Made by a program: the position numbers and the translations under genes
NCBI GenBank assembly: GCA_902517455.1
Contig: CABYCN010000009.1
Location: 1-33,625 of the forward strand
Origin: an uncultured Pelagibacteraceae bacterium
Lineage (GTDB): Bacteria > Pseudomonadota > Alphaproteobacteria > Pelagibacterales > Pelagibacteraceae
Direction: 5' to 3'
Length of the DNA: 33,625 nucleotides
Shown: in pieces, positions 22,895 to 32,797 of the stretch
How positions within the stretch are numbered: position 1 is the first letter of the stretch
Layout: the number at the start of each line of letters is the position of its first letter
The notes under the pieces: model-generated
The model's database searches: none
What the model saw: only the letters and a program-made list of their open reading frames with translations
Told to the model about the DNA's origin: nothing

Positions 22895-23785
22895 TTAAGC
22901 TTTCCAGTCGCCTATTTTACTAAAAAGGAAATTTCTAAATGCTTGGACTCTTGCGGTGTTTTTAAGCGATTGTGGATAAACAAAATGGGCCTCAGTTATT
23001 GGACCCTCTAATTTAGGTAGTACTTTTATAACGTTATTAGAGCCAATAACTAAGTATTCTGGCAGTGCGGCAAGACCAACTCCTGACTCTACTGCTAAAA
23101 GTAATCCCATTACACTATTTACTTTCATTATAGTTTTCCTTTTTTTTCCATCATGCACACCAAGTTTTAGAGCCCAATCAGGGTTATAGACCGGAGAAGG
23201 AGCACCTTTACCAAAAGAAATAAATTTATGTTTGTTTAAATCACTAATAGTTTTTGGCATTCCATAATTTTCCAAATATTTGTTTGAGCCATATATATAG
23301 TATTTAATATCGACAAGTTTTTTTTGAATATAATTAAGCTGCTTAGGTCTCCTCATAAAAATACCAATATCCGCTTGTCTGGTACTTAAATCTAATTCTT
23401 TATCATCGAAAACAAGCTCAATCTCAATTTCTGGATTAAGACGCATAAATTCCTGTATTCTAGGGGTTAACCAGTGAGTTCCAAAACTTCTAACAGTTGT
23501 AATAGTTAATTTTCCTGTTGGCTTGTTTTTTTGATCCCCTAATGAATTTTCCACATCTTTTAATTTACTGATTACTTCATGTGCTGTTTTGAATACATAT
23601 TCTCCGTTTTCAGTAAGTGTCAATCCTCTTGCATGTCTCTCAAATAATTGAACTTTTAAATCTTGTTCAAGTGATTGAATCTGTCTACTAATTGCCGATT
23701 GGCTTAAATTTAGATTTACCGTAGCATTAGTAAAACTTCCCGCCTCTGCTACTGCATGAAAGATTTTTAATTTATCCCAGTTCAT
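22895..23785 (-). CDS. LysR-family transcriptional regulator
   Basis: A 296-aa regulator with an N-terminal winged helix-turn-helix (LKIFHAVAEAGSFTNATVNL, then NLSQSAISRQIQSLE, residues 5-60). A LysR substrate-binding domain (about 90-290) follows. The ATG shares one base with the TAA of the acuI-like gene (TAATG), so it is translated by coupling from acuI, and may control the acuI-folE unit or a distant target. The common divergent target of a LysR gene is absent: the flanking gene fbpA is codirectional. The inducer is unknown. Confidence 0.92.
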   Translation of the reverse strand: MNWDKLKIFHAVAEAGSFTNATVNLNLSQSAISRQIQSLEQDLKVQLFERHARGLTLTENGEYVFKTAHEVISKLKDVENSLGDQKNKPTGKLTITTVRSFGTHWLTPRIQEFMRLNPEIEIELVFDDKELDLSTRQADIGIFMRRPKQLNYIQKKLVDIKYYIYGSNKYLENYGMPKTISDLNKHKFISFGKGAPSPVYNPDWALKLGVHDGKKRKTIMKVNSVMGLLLAVESGVGLAALPEYLVIGSNNVIKVLPKLEGPITEAHFVYPQSLKNTARVQAFRNFLFSKIGDWKA

Positions 23786-24786
23786 TATTTATTTAGATCA
23801 ACTAAAACTCTACCTGAAATTTCACCTTTTAAAATTTTAGGGTAGATCTCGATTAGTTCCTCTAAGCTTGCTATTTGAATAGATTTTTCTAATAAGTCGA
23901 AATCAATTAAATTTGCTGCTTCGCCCCAAATAAATTCTCTTCTTTTAATACTACAGTTAGCAGAGTCCATTCCCCAAAGTTTAATTCCTCTAAGCATGAA
24001 AGGAATTACACTTGTATTTAATTCATTTGTATTTGCATTTCCACAAACAGCTATAATTCCATTTGAATTAGTTTGAACTATAGCATTTGCTAATATTTTT
24101 CCCCCTACAGTATCAACAACTCCATCCCACAATCCTTTATCTATAAGTTTTGGATCCTTATCAAATTCCGCTCTATTTATAACAGTTTTAGCTCCTAATG
24201 ATTTTAAATAATCTGATTTGGAGTCTTTACCGGTTACAGCAGTCACGTTATAACCCATCTTATTCAAAGCGATTACTGCAATGCTCCCTACTCCTCCTGT
24301 TGATCCTGTTACTAAAACATTATTTACTTTTTCACCTAATAAAATTTCCTCTCTCGCTTTAATCGCAAAAGCACTCATCAAAGAGGTAAATCCTGCAGTA
24401 CCAAGGATCATTGCTTGCTTACTAGTTATATTTTTTGGCTTATGAACTAAAAAATCTCCACTGACTTTCGCAATTTGAGAGTAGCCACCATAAAAAATTT
24501 CACCTACTCGAAAACCTGTTAAAATTACCTTATCATCTCTTTTAAATTTTGAATTCTCACTTTCAATAACTGTACCTGAAAAGTCTATACCTGGAATATG
24601 AGGGAATTCTTTGACTAATCTTCCTCCATTTTTCAAAATCATTCCATCTTTAAAATTTAAATCCGAATAATCTATTTTGATAGTTACATCTCCATGTTTT
24701 AAAAAACTTTTATCTATAAGTTTAACTTCTCTGGTAAATTCTTCCCCTTTTTGATCTAGAATTAGGGCTTTAAAATGATCTGACAC
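23785..24786 (-). CDS. acuI: AcuI/YhdH-type acryloyl-CoA reductase-like dehydrogenase
   Basis: A 333-aa NADPH-dependent medium-chain reductase without zinc. The N-terminal catalytic part has YSDLNFKDGMILKNGGRLV and PHIPGIDFSGTV, typical of YhdH/AcuI. The Rossmann motif is GSTGGVGSIAV (about 163-173). AcuI reduces acryloyl-CoA to propionyl-CoA, a step in DMSP breakdown and acrylate detoxification; the sequence fits, but the substrate is inference. It sits 1 nt from folE and overlaps the LysR gene by one base. A DmdA-like gene lies 14 kb away in the window. Confidence 0.87.
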   Translation of the reverse strand: MSDHFKALILDQKGEEFTREVKLIDKSFLKHGDVTIKIDYSDLNFKDGMILKNGGRLVKEFPHIPGIDFSGTVIESENSKFKRDDKVILTGFRVGEIFYGGYSQIAKVSGDFLVHKPKNITSKQAMILGTAGFTSLMSAFAIKAREEILLGEKVNNVLVTGSTGGVGSIAVIALNKMGYNVTAVTGKDSKSDYLKSLGAKTVINRAEFDKDPKLIDKGLWDGVVDTVGGKILANAIVQTNSNGIIAVCGNANTNELNTSVIPFMLRGIKLWGMDSANCSIKRREFIWGEAANLIDFDLLEKSIQIASLEELIEIYPKILKGEISGRVLVDLNK

Positions 24787-24787
24787 T

Positions 24788-25402
24788 TTAATCTTTAGCT
24801 ATGCTGATGAATCTTAAATACCTGTTTTGATAACTAAGATCATCTTTAAATTGACCTAAATAATAATTAGTAACCGTTGTAGCTTGTTCTTTTTTAATTC
24901 CTCTCATAGTCATGCATTGATGAGTTGAGTCTATTGTTACAGCCACTCCTTTAGCGTCTAATGACTCCATTAGGGTATTCGCAATTTGCATAGTAAGTCT
25001 TTCTTGTGTTTGTAATCTTTTAGAAAATACCTCAACCACTCTAGCTAATTTACTTAAACCAACAACTCTGTCTTTTGGAATATATGCAACATGAGCTTTT
25101 CCAATGATAGGAGCCATATGATGCTCGCAGTGACTTTGAACAGAAATATTCTTTTGAACAACCATGTCGTCATAGCCATCAACATCTCCAAATGTCTTAT
25201 CTAAAATTTGATGAGGATCTTCTTTATATCCTTTAAAATATTCTTTGAAAGCTTTCACCACTCTTTTTGGAGTTTCTAATAATCCTTCTCTATTAGGATC
25301 CTCCCCCATCCAAGCTAAAATAGTTTTAAAAGCATCCTCAGCTTCTTTGTCTGTTATTTTTTTAATTTGATTATCACTATTTGTATCTTTAACAAGTTTC
25401 AT
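24788..25402 (-). CDS. folE: GTP cyclohydrolase I
   Basis: Converts GTP to dihydroneopterin triphosphate, the first step of folate synthesis. The 204-aa product has the zinc ligands Cys92 and His95 (SHCEHHMAP) and Cys163 (HQCMTMRG). The substrate segment GLSKLARVVEVFSKRLQTQE is conserved. The N-terminal 30 residues are a variable extension. It is the first gene of the minus-strand folE-acuI-lysR run and diverges from hisI over a 76-nt AT-rich spacer. Confidence 0.95.
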   Translation of the reverse strand: MKLVKDTNSDNQIKKITDKEAEDAFKTILAWMGEDPNREGLLETPKRVVKAFKEYFKGYKEDPHQILDKTFGDVDGYDDMVVQKNISVQSHCEHHMAPIIGKAHVAYIPKDRVVGLSKLARVVEVFSKRLQTQERLTMQIANTLMESLDAKGVAVTIDSTHQCMTMRGIKKEQATTVTNYYLGQFKDDLSYQNRYLRFISIAKD

Positions 25403-25478
25403 GGATGGTTTTATACCTATATTTTGATAATTTTAAAATATTTAAAATATAGCCATATGTGCTACATAATAACTTAGT

Positions 25479-25946
25479 ATGTTCAAAAAAAGAGAAAATG
25501 TAGTTGAAATTGAAGAAGGTAATCTTTTATCTCCGAAATTCGATAATGACGGACTAATACCCGTGATCACAATGTGCTCAAAAACTAAAGAAATTTTAAT
25601 GCATGGCTATATGAATATTGAAGCGCTTAAAAAAACTATAGAGACAAAAGAAGCTCATTATTTTAGTCGATCAAGAAAATCTATTTGGCACAAAGGTAAA
25701 ACTAGTGGATTTATACAAAAAGTTACAGAAATTAGAATTGATGATGATCAAGACTCTATCTGGTTAACAGTTGATATTGGAAATGGTGCGAGCTGCCATG
25801 TAGGTTATAGATCATGCTTTTATAGATCAATTCCTTTAGGGCCTATTGATAATGGTAGAAAAGTTAAGATGAAATTTTTAGAAAAAGAAAAAAAATTTGA
25901 TCCTGAAAAAATTTACAAGGGTCAGCCAAACCCTACAAAAATATAA
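25479..25946 (+). CDS. hisI: Phosphoribosyl-AMP cyclohydrolase
   Basis: Third step of histidine synthesis (PR-AMP to ProFAR). The 155-aa product is a single HisI domain without the HisE pyrophosphohydrolase found in fused HisIE proteins. Signature segments are HYFSRSRKSIWHKGKTSG and the metal-binding GNGASCHVGYRSCFYRS with its Cys pair. The start ATG follows a promoter-sized gap shared with folE. The 2OG oxygenase-like gene begins 5 nt after the stop, so the two are co-transcribed. No other his gene is in the window. Confidence 0.94.
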   Translation: MFKKRENVVEIEEGNLLSPKFDNDGLIPVITMCSKTKEILMHGYMNIEALKKTIETKEAHYFSRSRKSIWHKGKTSGFIQKVTEIRIDDDQDSIWLTVDIGNGASCHVGYRSCFYRSIPLGPIDNGRKVKMKFLEKEKKFDPEKIYKGQPNPTKI

Positions 25947-25951
25947 TTACT

Positions 25952-26593
25952 ATGAATGACAAGTTAGATAGTAGAGTTATCAAAAATTTTGGACCATCTG
26001 TCCTAAAAGTAAAAATTCCTAAAAAAATAATTGAAACGATAAATGATTATATTGATCAAATTATATTAGATAAAAAAAAAGCAGAAAGTTTAAATGCTGG
26101 AAATAATTTAGTTGGAGATGTAACGCACGAATTTAATCTTGAACAAAAGTTTATGAAAGCTTCGGGTTGGGATGTTTTTTTAGCTTCCTGTGTAAATAAA
26201 TGGATTGAATTCGAGACAAAAAAAAAAGTTAAAAAATTAACAATTTTAAATTCTTGGGTTGTAAGACAATTTGCAAACGAATACAATCCAACTCATTGGC
26301 ACAGTGGACATATATCTGGAGCAGGATTTTTAAAGGTTCCATCTACTTTTGGAAAACATACTCAAAAAAAAAAAGAGATAGATTATAAAGGAGGTAATCT
26401 ACAACTAATTCATGGGTCTCAAATGTTTTTATGTAGATCAACTTTAAATATAAGACCTGAAGTTGGAGACTTTTATTTTTTTCCACACTATTTAATGCAC
26501 ACGGTATTCCCTTTTAAAGGTACTGATGAGGAAAGAAGATCAATTTCATTTAATGCTAATATTGATGAAGATATTTACAATGTCTACAAATAA
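25952..26593 (+). CDS. 2OG-Fe(II) oxygenase-like protein (TIGR02466 type)
   Basis: A 213-aa double-stranded beta-helix protein of the putative 2-oxoglutarate/iron oxygenase group. Candidate iron residues are in NPTHWHSGHISGAGFL (His115, His117) and in FFPHYLMHTVFP (His183), followed by the basic DEERRSISFN with Arg195/196 for 2-oxoglutarate. The family normally has HxH/D followed by SGxYYL. Here the second half reads SGAGFL, so it is a little divergent and activity is not certain. The substrate is unknown. It sits 5 nt after hisI and overlaps the DUF2237 gene by 14 nt. Confidence 0.8.
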   Translation: MNDKLDSRVIKNFGPSVLKVKIPKKIIETINDYIDQIILDKKKAESLNAGNNLVGDVTHEFNLEQKFMKASGWDVFLASCVNKWIEFETKKKVKKLTILNSWVVRQFANEYNPTHWHSGHISGAGFLKVPSTFGKHTQKKKEIDYKGGNLQLIHGSQMFLCRSTLNIRPEVGDFYFFPHYLMHTVFPFKGTDEERRSISFNANIDEDIYNVYK

Positions 26594-26963
26594 TGAAGAT
26601 CCAAAAAATGTCTTAGGTGAGCATTTAGAAAGCTGCTCGAAAGATCCATTAACGGGTTGGTATAGAGATGGCTGTTGTAACACTGATGAAAATGATCATG
26701 GATTGCACACAGTTTGTGCAAAAGTTACAACTGAATTTTTACAATGGTGCAAAGATGCTGGTAATGACTTGATAACTCCTCACCCTGAGTTTGGTTTTCC
26801 AGGTTTAAAAGACGGGGATGGATGGTGTGTTTGTGCCACTTGGTACGCAAAAGCAGTACATGCGGGGAAAGGTTGTCCAATATATTTAAAAAGCACTCAT
26901 GAGAATACACTAAAAATATTGCCTATCGAAACATTAAAAAAATTCGCGATAGATATATCTTAA
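26580..26963 (+). CDS. DUF2237 family protein
   Basis: A 127-aa protein matching DUF2237 along its whole length: NVLGEHLESCSKDPLTGWYR, DGCCNTDENDHGLHTVC, NDLITPHPEFGFPGLKDGD and WCVCATWYAKA. Many conserved Cys residues (CC pair, HTVC, WCVC) suggest metal or redox chemistry. The family function is not established. I chose ATG at 26580, which overlaps the 2OG-oxygenase stop by 14 nt. The open frame extends 18 codons further up, but those residues are not family-like. It converges with the ETF-QO gene with a 1-nt gap. Confidence 0.88.
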   Translation: MSTNNEDPKNVLGEHLESCSKDPLTGWYRDGCCNTDENDHGLHTVCAKVTTEFLQWCKDAGNDLITPHPEFGFPGLKDGDGWCVCATWYAKAVHAGKGCPIYLKSTHENTLKILPIETLKKFAIDIS

Positions 26964-26964
26964 A

Positions 26965-28584
26965 TTACATATTTCCATACTTAGGCCCCCCACCACCTTC
27001 AGGAGTGACCCATGTAATATTTTGAGATGGTTCTTTAATATCACAAGTTTTACAATGAATACAATTTTGAGAATTTATCACAAACTTATTGATATCATTC
27101 TCTTTTTGAACTTCATAAACACCCGCAGGACAATATCTTTGAGCGGGCTCGTCGTATTCTTCTAAAGTATAATTAATTGGTAAATTTGGATCATTGAGTT
27201 TTAAGTGAACTGGCTGATTATCTGTATGATTTGTGCCAGTTAAATAAACAGAGCTAGTTTTATCAAAAGTTATGATATTATCAGGTTTTGGATACTCAAT
27301 CTTTGGCATTTCTTTAGCTGGTTTTAGTGTCTCATAATCTGCATGTTTGTGTTTTAAAGTGAACGGGATCTTACCTCTAAATAGAATTTGATCAATTCCT
27401 GTAAAAATAATACCTAATATTAAACCCCAACTAAAACTTGGTTTTACATTCCTAGCTTTATAGAGTTCCTCAAATAACCAGCTTTTTTTAAATTTATCTT
27501 CAAAGATTGATAAATTTTTATTGTTTTTAATGTGATCGTTGATAGCCTCTGCAGCTATCAATCCACTTTTCATTGCTGTGTGAGAGCCTTTTATCTTTGG
27601 CATATTTAATGTCCCAGCATCACAGCCTATCAGTAATGCACCAGGCATAAACATTTTTGGTAAACTTTGAAATCCACCTTCAATTAAGGCTCTTGCTCCA
27701 TATGAAATTCTTTTTCCTCCTTCTATAATTTTTTTTATTGCAGGATGAGTTTTAAATCTTTGAAACTCATCATAAGGCGATAGATGAGGATTCTTATAAT
27801 CTAGTCCAATTACATAACCTAAAAAAATTTGTTTATTTTCTGCATGATAGATAAAACTTCCTCCATAAGTATTATTATCTAATGGCCAACCAGCAGTATG
27901 CATCACTAAGCCTTCCTCATGATTTTTGTCTTCCACTTCCCAAATCTCTTTAAAGCCGATACCATATTGTTGAGGATCTTTTCCCTTATCAAGTTCAAAC
28001 TTTTTAATTAGTTGTTTTCCTAAGTGTCCTCTGCATCCTTCAGCAAATACAGTTACCTTTCCCAATAATTCTATCCCAGGTTCAAAACTGTCTTTTTTAT
28101 TTCCCTCTTTATCTATACCCATATCCTGTGTTGCAACACCTTTAACTGAACCATCTTCATTATATAAAATTTCACTAGCTGGAAAGCCTGGAAAAATTTC
28201 AACACCTAAGCTCTCCGCTTGCTCTGCTAACCATCTACACAAATTTGCAAGACTGATGATATAATTTTTATGATTTTGCTGAACAGAAGGAAGTAACCAA
28301 GTTGGCCAACTTAATGATTTTACTTTACCTAAAAATAAAAATTTTTCTTTTGTAACTTTAGTTTTAATCGGAGCATTTAATTCTCTCCAGTTAGGAAATA
28401 ATTCATTTAAAGCTCTTGCTTCAAAAACATTTCCACTTAATATATGAGCACCAATTTCTGATGCTTTTTCTAAAACACAAATATTTAAATCAGAGTTTAA
28501 TTGTTTTAATTTAATAGCTGTAGTTAAGCCTGATGGACCACCACCAACTATAACAACATCATATTCCATTGACTCTCTGGACAT
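26965..28584 (-). CDS. Electron-transfer flavoprotein:ubiquinone oxidoreductase
   Basis: A membrane-associated enzyme that takes electrons from reduced ETF to ubiquinone. The 539-aa product has the FAD motif VIVGGGPSG (11-19), the conserved EGCRGHLGKQL region, and a C-terminal 4Fe-4S cluster site with Cys485 (RYCPAGVY) and Cys508, 511 and 514 (NCIHCKTCDIKEP). It then ends with NITWVTPEGGGGP. The length is standard. It follows etfA by 23 nt as the last gene of the dehydrogenase-etfB-etfA-ETF-QO run, so the entire electron route is encoded together. Confidence 0.95.
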   Translation of the reverse strand: MSRESMEYDVVIVGGGPSGLTTAIKLKQLNSDLNICVLEKASEIGAHILSGNVFEARALNELFPNWRELNAPIKTKVTKEKFLFLGKVKSLSWPTWLLPSVQQNHKNYIISLANLCRWLAEQAESLGVEIFPGFPASEILYNEDGSVKGVATQDMGIDKEGNKKDSFEPGIELLGKVTVFAEGCRGHLGKQLIKKFELDKGKDPQQYGIGFKEIWEVEDKNHEEGLVMHTAGWPLDNNTYGGSFIYHAENKQIFLGYVIGLDYKNPHLSPYDEFQRFKTHPAIKKIIEGGKRISYGARALIEGGFQSLPKMFMPGALLIGCDAGTLNMPKIKGSHTAMKSGLIAAEAINDHIKNNKNLSIFEDKFKKSWLFEELYKARNVKPSFSWGLILGIIFTGIDQILFRGKIPFTLKHKHADYETLKPAKEMPKIEYPKPDNIITFDKTSSVYLTGTNHTDNQPVHLKLNDPNLPINYTLEEYDEPAQRYCPAGVYEVQKENDINKFVINSQNCIHCKTCDIKEPSQNITWVTPEGGGGPKYGNM

Positions 28585-28607
28585 AATTTAATTTTTTACA
28601 GATTATA

Positions 28608-29561
28608 TTATTTTTGTATAGTGTTTAATTTGTTCAATTCTTCTAGGAACTTTGGAAGTGCTTCAAAAAGATCTGCTTCTAGTCCATAATCTGCGACACT
28701 AAAAATTGGAGCTTCTCCATCTTTATTTATTGCTACTATTACTTTACTTTCTTTCATCCCAGCTAAGTGTTGAATTGCTCCAGAAATACCCACAGCTATA
28801 TACAAATCTGGAACTACTACTTTGCCTGTTTGTCCTACTTGATGATCGTTAGTAATATATCCTGCATCTACAGCTGCTCTAGAGGCCCCAATCGCAGCAT
28901 TAAGTTTATCTGCAACTGCAGTAATTAATTTGAAATTTTCACCACTTTGCATTCCTCTGCCACCAGAAACAACTACTCTTGCTGTACCTAATTCTGGTCT
29001 ATCCGATTTTATTTCCTCTTTTTTAACGAATTTTGATATTTCAGAAGCCTCTCCAGCATCGCTATTTTGTATTTTGGCAGAACCTCCTGAGGTTGGTGCT
29101 GGATCAAATGAAGTAGGTCTGATTGTTACACATTTTATTTTATCTTTACTTTTTACCGTTGCAAATGCATTACCAGCATAAATTGGTCTTTGAAATGTAT
29201 CTTCAGATATAACTTTAGTAATATCACTAACTTGAGAAACATCTAATAACGCAGCTACTCTTGGCATTAGATTTTTTCCAAATGTGTTTGCCGAACATAC
29301 AATATGTGAATAGCTCTCTGAAAGTTTAAGAATAACTGACGTGTAATTTTCTGCTAAATAATTTTCATAAATTGAATTATTAACATGTATTATTTTTTTA
29401 ACATTTGGCACTAGTGATATTGACTTGGCAACAGCTTCAGAATTAGATCCAATTACTAAAACATGAACATCCTCATTAATTTGAGAAGCTGCTGAAATTG
29501 CATTTAAAGTAAAAGGTTTAACTTCTTTATTATTATGTTCTGCAATTAATAAAACTGACAT
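28608..29561 (-). CDS. etfA: Electron transfer flavoprotein alpha subunit
   Basis: A 317-aa FAD-binding subunit of ETF. The C-terminal FAD domain shows RVVVSGGRGMQSGENF, GASRAAVDAGY, QVGQTGKVVVPDLYIAVGIS and HLAGMKES, all classical EtfA features. The N-terminal domain pairs with EtfB. Its start shares one base with the etfB stop (TAATG coupling). With EtfB it carries electrons from the upstream-encoded dehydrogenase, and perhaps from fatty-acid oxidation, to ETF-QO. Confidence 0.96.
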   Translation of the reverse strand: MSVLLIAEHNNKEVKPFTLNAISAASQINEDVHVLVIGSNSEAVAKSISLVPNVKKIIHVNNSIYENYLAENYTSVILKLSESYSHIVCSANTFGKNLMPRVAALLDVSQVSDITKVISEDTFQRPIYAGNAFATVKSKDKIKCVTIRPTSFDPAPTSGGSAKIQNSDAGEASEISKFVKKEEIKSDRPELGTARVVVSGGRGMQSGENFKLITAVADKLNAAIGASRAAVDAGYITNDHQVGQTGKVVVPDLYIAVGISGAIQHLAGMKESKVIVAINKDGEAPIFSVADYGLEADLFEALPKFLEELNKLNTIQK

Positions 29562-30310
29562 TATATTACTTTAGCCTCATTTTTCAATTTTTGAACCAAT
29601 TCTTCTACACTTGCGACTTTTATCCCAGCTTTTCTTTTTGGTGGTTCTTCAACTTTTATTTGTTCAATTCTTGGTTTTGTATCAACACCTAAATCAGAAG
29701 CATTTATTTGCTCTATTGGTTTTTTTTTAGCCTTCATTATATTTGGTAAAGATGCATACCTTGGCTCGTTTAATCTTAAGTCACAAGTTACAATAGCTGG
29801 TACATTAACTTCTATAGTTTCAAGTCCTTCATCAACCTCTCTGGTTACCTCTAAAGATTTTTCTTTAATTTGAATCTTTGATGCAAAAGTTGCTTGAGGC
29901 CAATTAAGTAGGGCTGCCAACATCTGACCAGTTTGATTACAATCATCATCAATAGCTTGTTTACCCATAAATACTAAATCAGGTTTTTCTTTCTCAACAA
30001 TTTTCTGTAAGATTTTAGACACTGCTAGAGGTTCAATGGCACCATCAACTTTTACTAAGATACCACGATCTGCACCAACAGCTAGCGCCTTTCTTACAGT
30101 TTCTTGCGCTTTCTCTTCTCCAACTGATACTGCGATAACTTCTGAGGCCTTGCCTGCCTCTTTAATTTTTACTGCCTCTTCAATTGCATTGTCGTCTGGA
30201 GGATTGGTAGACATCTTCACATTATCAGTTACTATACCTGAGTTGTCTTCTTTAACTCTTATTTGAACATTATAATCAATAACTCTTTTAACTGCGACTA
30301 AGATTTTCAT
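29561..30310 (-). CDS. etfB: Electron transfer flavoprotein beta subunit
   Basis: A 249-aa AMP-binding ETF subunit, standard length. Family segments are [13 protein letters not shown] at the N-terminus, [16 protein letters not shown], the ADP-binding loop [19 protein letters not shown], and the recognition loop [19 protein letters not shown], which contacts dehydrogenase partners. It overlaps by one base both the dehydrogenase stop and the etfA start (TAATG at each join), so the three proteins are made by coupled translation in similar amounts. Confidence 0.96.
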   Translation of the reverse strand: MKILVAVKRVIDYNVQIRVKEDNSGIVTDNVKMSTNPPDDNAIEEAVKIKEAGKASEVIAVSVGEEKAQETVRKALAVGADRGILVKVDGAIEPLAVSKILQKIVEKEKPDLVFMGKQAIDDDCNQTGQMLAALLNWPQATFASKIQIKEKSLEVTREVDEGLETIEVNVPAIVTCDLRLNEPRYASLPNIMKAKKKPIEQINASDLGVDTKPRIEQIKVEEPPKRKAGIKVASVEELVQKLKNEAKVI

Positions 30311-32742
30311 TAAGCTCTCAATAATTTGTTTTCAACATCATAGGGGCTCTCTTCTAAAATTGTAGCATCATACATCGTCCCTAGTATATCAACTTTAAGT
30401 TTTTCCCCAACATTCGCTAAATTGGGTTTAACCATTGCTAGTGCTATTGATTTATCTAACCTAAATCCGTATTCTCCCCCAGTAGCTCTTCCTACAACTT
30501 TATCATCTTTATATATAGGATTATTACCCAATACATCTGAGTCAGTTGTATCATGAACTTCAAGAGTTACTAATTTATTTTCAAAACCTTTTTCTCTCCA
30601 TTTATTGAGGGCCTCTAAACCAATAAATTCACCTTTGTTTGGATGAATAAATCTATCTAAACCTGACTCATAGGGTGAATATTCTATAGACAATTCAGTA
30701 CCTACAAGTTTGTAAGACTTTTCAACTCTTAAACTATTCATTGCCCTTATTCCGAAAGGTTTAATTCCTAAGTCTTTACCAGCATCCATTAACTTATCAA
30801 ATATGTGATTTTGATACTCAATTGGATGATGTAATTCCCAACCGAGCTCTCCTACAAAATTCACTCTCATTGCGTTTACTGGAGCATATCCAACATTGAC
30901 ATTTTTTGCAGTTAACCATTTAAAATTTTCATTAGAAAAATCATCAGTTGAAACTTTATGCATTAATTCTCTTGATTTTGGACCAGCGACAACAAGTACA
31001 CCAGTGCTGTTTGAAAGATCCTCAAATACAACGGAACCATCATTAGGCATCCATTTTTGTATCCAGTCATGATCTAATCTTAGATTTGCTCCAGCTGATA
31101 CTAAGTAGTAACAATTTTCAGACTCTTTCATTATAGTAAATTCTGAATGAACACCGCCTTTAGTATTAAGTGCATGACACAAACCAATTCTTCCAATTTT
31201 TTTTGGCAATTTATTAGCCACCAAATAATCTAAAAATTCTTCAGCTTTAGGTCCTTTTATTCTACATTTTGCAAAAGCTGTCATATCTAAAAGACCAACA
31301 TTTTCTTTTACATTTTTGCATTCCTTTTTAATTGCATCAAACCACTTAGATCTTCTAAATGACCAGTCATCTTTTTGTTCCATGCCATCTGTTGCAAAAA
31401 AGTTTGGTCTTTCCCACCCGAATTTTTGTCCAAATACTGCTCCTAAATTTTTCATTCTTTCATAACATGGTGAAGTTCTTAGTGGTCTTGCTGCAGGTCT
31501 CTCTTCATCCGGATAATGAGTTATAAAAACGTGGCTATAAGCCTCTTCGTTCTTAGCTTTTAAATAAGATTTGGTTGCATAATTTCCATAACGTCTCGGT
31601 TCAACACCGAGCATATCTATTGTTGGTTCTCCATCTACAATCCATTCTGCTAATTGCCAACCTGCTCCCCCTGCTGCAGTAATACCAAAGCTGTGACCTT
31701 CATTAATCCAAAAATTTTTTAATCCCCATGCTGGTCCAACAATAGGGTTTCCATCTGGAGTATAACAAATTGCTCCATTGTAAACTTTTTTGACACCTAC
31801 TTCACCAAAAGCAGGTACTCTGTGTATTGCACCTTCAATATGTGGTGCAAGTCTATCTAAATCTTCTTGGAATAACTCATATTCAGAATTTTTTGACGGT
31901 CCCTCTACATAACAAGCTGGTGCACCATCTTCATAAGGACCCAAAATTAAACCTCCTGCTTCTTCTCTCATATACCATCTGCTATCACTATCTCTTAATA
32001 CTCCCATTTCTGGAAGACCATTTTTTTTTCTTTTTTGAATTTCTGGATGTGGTTCAGTAACAATGTATTGATGCTCAACTGGTAATACTGGAATGTCTAA
32101 TCCAACCATTTCTCCTGTTTGTCTAGCAAAGTTTCCTGAGCAAGAAATTATATGTTCGCATTCTATTGTGCCTTTGTCTGTTTCTACAATCCAACCATCT
32201 TTAGTTTGTCTCATTGCTATCACTGAAGTATTTCTATAAATCTCTGCTCCCTTATTTCTTGCGCCTGTAGCAAGAGATTGTGTTAAATCTGCTGGTTGAA
32301 TATAGCCATCCTCTGGATGTTGAATAGCTCCAACTAAATCATCTGTATGACATAAAGGCCAAATTTCTTTTACTTCTTGAGGTGTTAAAAATTTTACATC
32401 GACTCCTATAGTTTTAGCTACACCAGCATACTGATGATATTCGTCCATTCGATCTTTGTTACTAGCTAGTCGAATATTAGAAACAACACTAAATCCTACA
32501 TTTTTTCCTGTTTCTTCCTCTAATTTTTTATAAAGATTGACAGCATATTTGTGAAGTTGTCCCACTGAATAACTCATATTAAAAAGTGGAAGCAAACCAG
32601 CTGCATGCCAAGTCGAACCTGAAGTTAATTCTTTTCTTTCAACAAGGACAACATCTGACCAACCTTTTTTTGCTAGATGATAAAGTGCGCTTACTCCTAC
32701 AACTCCTCCACCAACAACTACTACTTTTGCTTTAGACTTCAT
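30310..32742 (-). CDS. Dimethylglycine/sarcosine dehydrogenase family protein
   Basis: An 810-aa fusion of an FAD-dependent amine dehydrogenase (about 1-400) with GcvT-type tetrahydrofolate-binding domains (about 440-810), the layout of DMGDH and sarcosine dehydrogenase. The N-terminal Rossmann motif is [20 protein letters not shown], and [10 protein letters not shown] carries the His that binds FAD covalently in these enzymes. It would demethylate dimethylglycine or sarcosine and give methylene-THF. The gene is followed at a TAATG overlap by etfB, its natural electron acceptor. AGGAAT supports the start. Substrate choice cannot be decided from sequence; glycine betaine breakdown is the likely context. 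Confidence 0.92.
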   Translation of the reverse strand: MKSKAKVVVVGGGVVGVSALYHLAKKGWSDVVLVERKELTSGSTWHAAGLLPLFNMSYSVGQLHKYAVNLYKKLEEETGKNVGFSVVSNIRLASNKDRMDEYHQYAGVAKTIGVDVKFLTPQEVKEIWPLCHTDDLVGAIQHPEDGYIQPADLTQSLATGARNKGAEIYRNTSVIAMRQTKDGWIVETDKGTIECEHIISCSGNFARQTGEMVGLDIPVLPVEHQYIVTEPHPEIQKRKKNGLPEMGVLRDSDSRWYMREEAGGLILGPYEDGAPACYVEGPSKNSEYELFQEDLDRLAPHIEGAIHRVPAFGEVGVKKVYNGAICYTPDGNPIVGPAWGLKNFWINEGHSFGITAAGGAGWQLAEWIVDGEPTIDMLGVEPRRYGNYATKSYLKAKNEEAYSHVFITHYPDEERPAARPLRTSPCYERMKNLGAVFGQKFGWERPNFFATDGMEQKDDWSFRRSKWFDAIKKECKNVKENVGLLDMTAFAKCRIKGPKAEEFLDYLVANKLPKKIGRIGLCHALNTKGGVHSEFTIMKESENCYYLVSAGANLRLDHDWIQKWMPNDGSVVFEDLSNSTGVLVVAGPKSRELMHKVSTDDFSNENFKWLTAKNVNVGYAPVNAMRVNFVGELGWELHHPIEYQNHIFDKLMDAGKDLGIKPFGIRAMNSLRVEKSYKLVGTELSIEYSPYESGLDRFIHPNKGEFIGLEALNKWREKGFENKLVTLEVHDTTDSDVLGNNPIYKDDKVVGRATGGEYGFRLDKSIALAMVKPNLANVGEKLKVDILGTMYDATILEESPYDVENKLLRA

Positions 32743-32797
32743 TAAGCGATTCCTACTAAATTTTCATTGATTTCGAAACAAAATTGTATCGAATATT

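Noticed and set aside
25413-25455. CTATATTTT...AAAATATAG inverted repeat between folE and hisI
   Set aside because: Pure A-T 9-bp repeat in a divergent promoter region; too likely by chance in this composition.
31827-32060. 77-codon plus-strand ORF inside the dehydrogenase gene
   Set aside because: Antisense to a strongly conserved coding region, with low-complexity translation.
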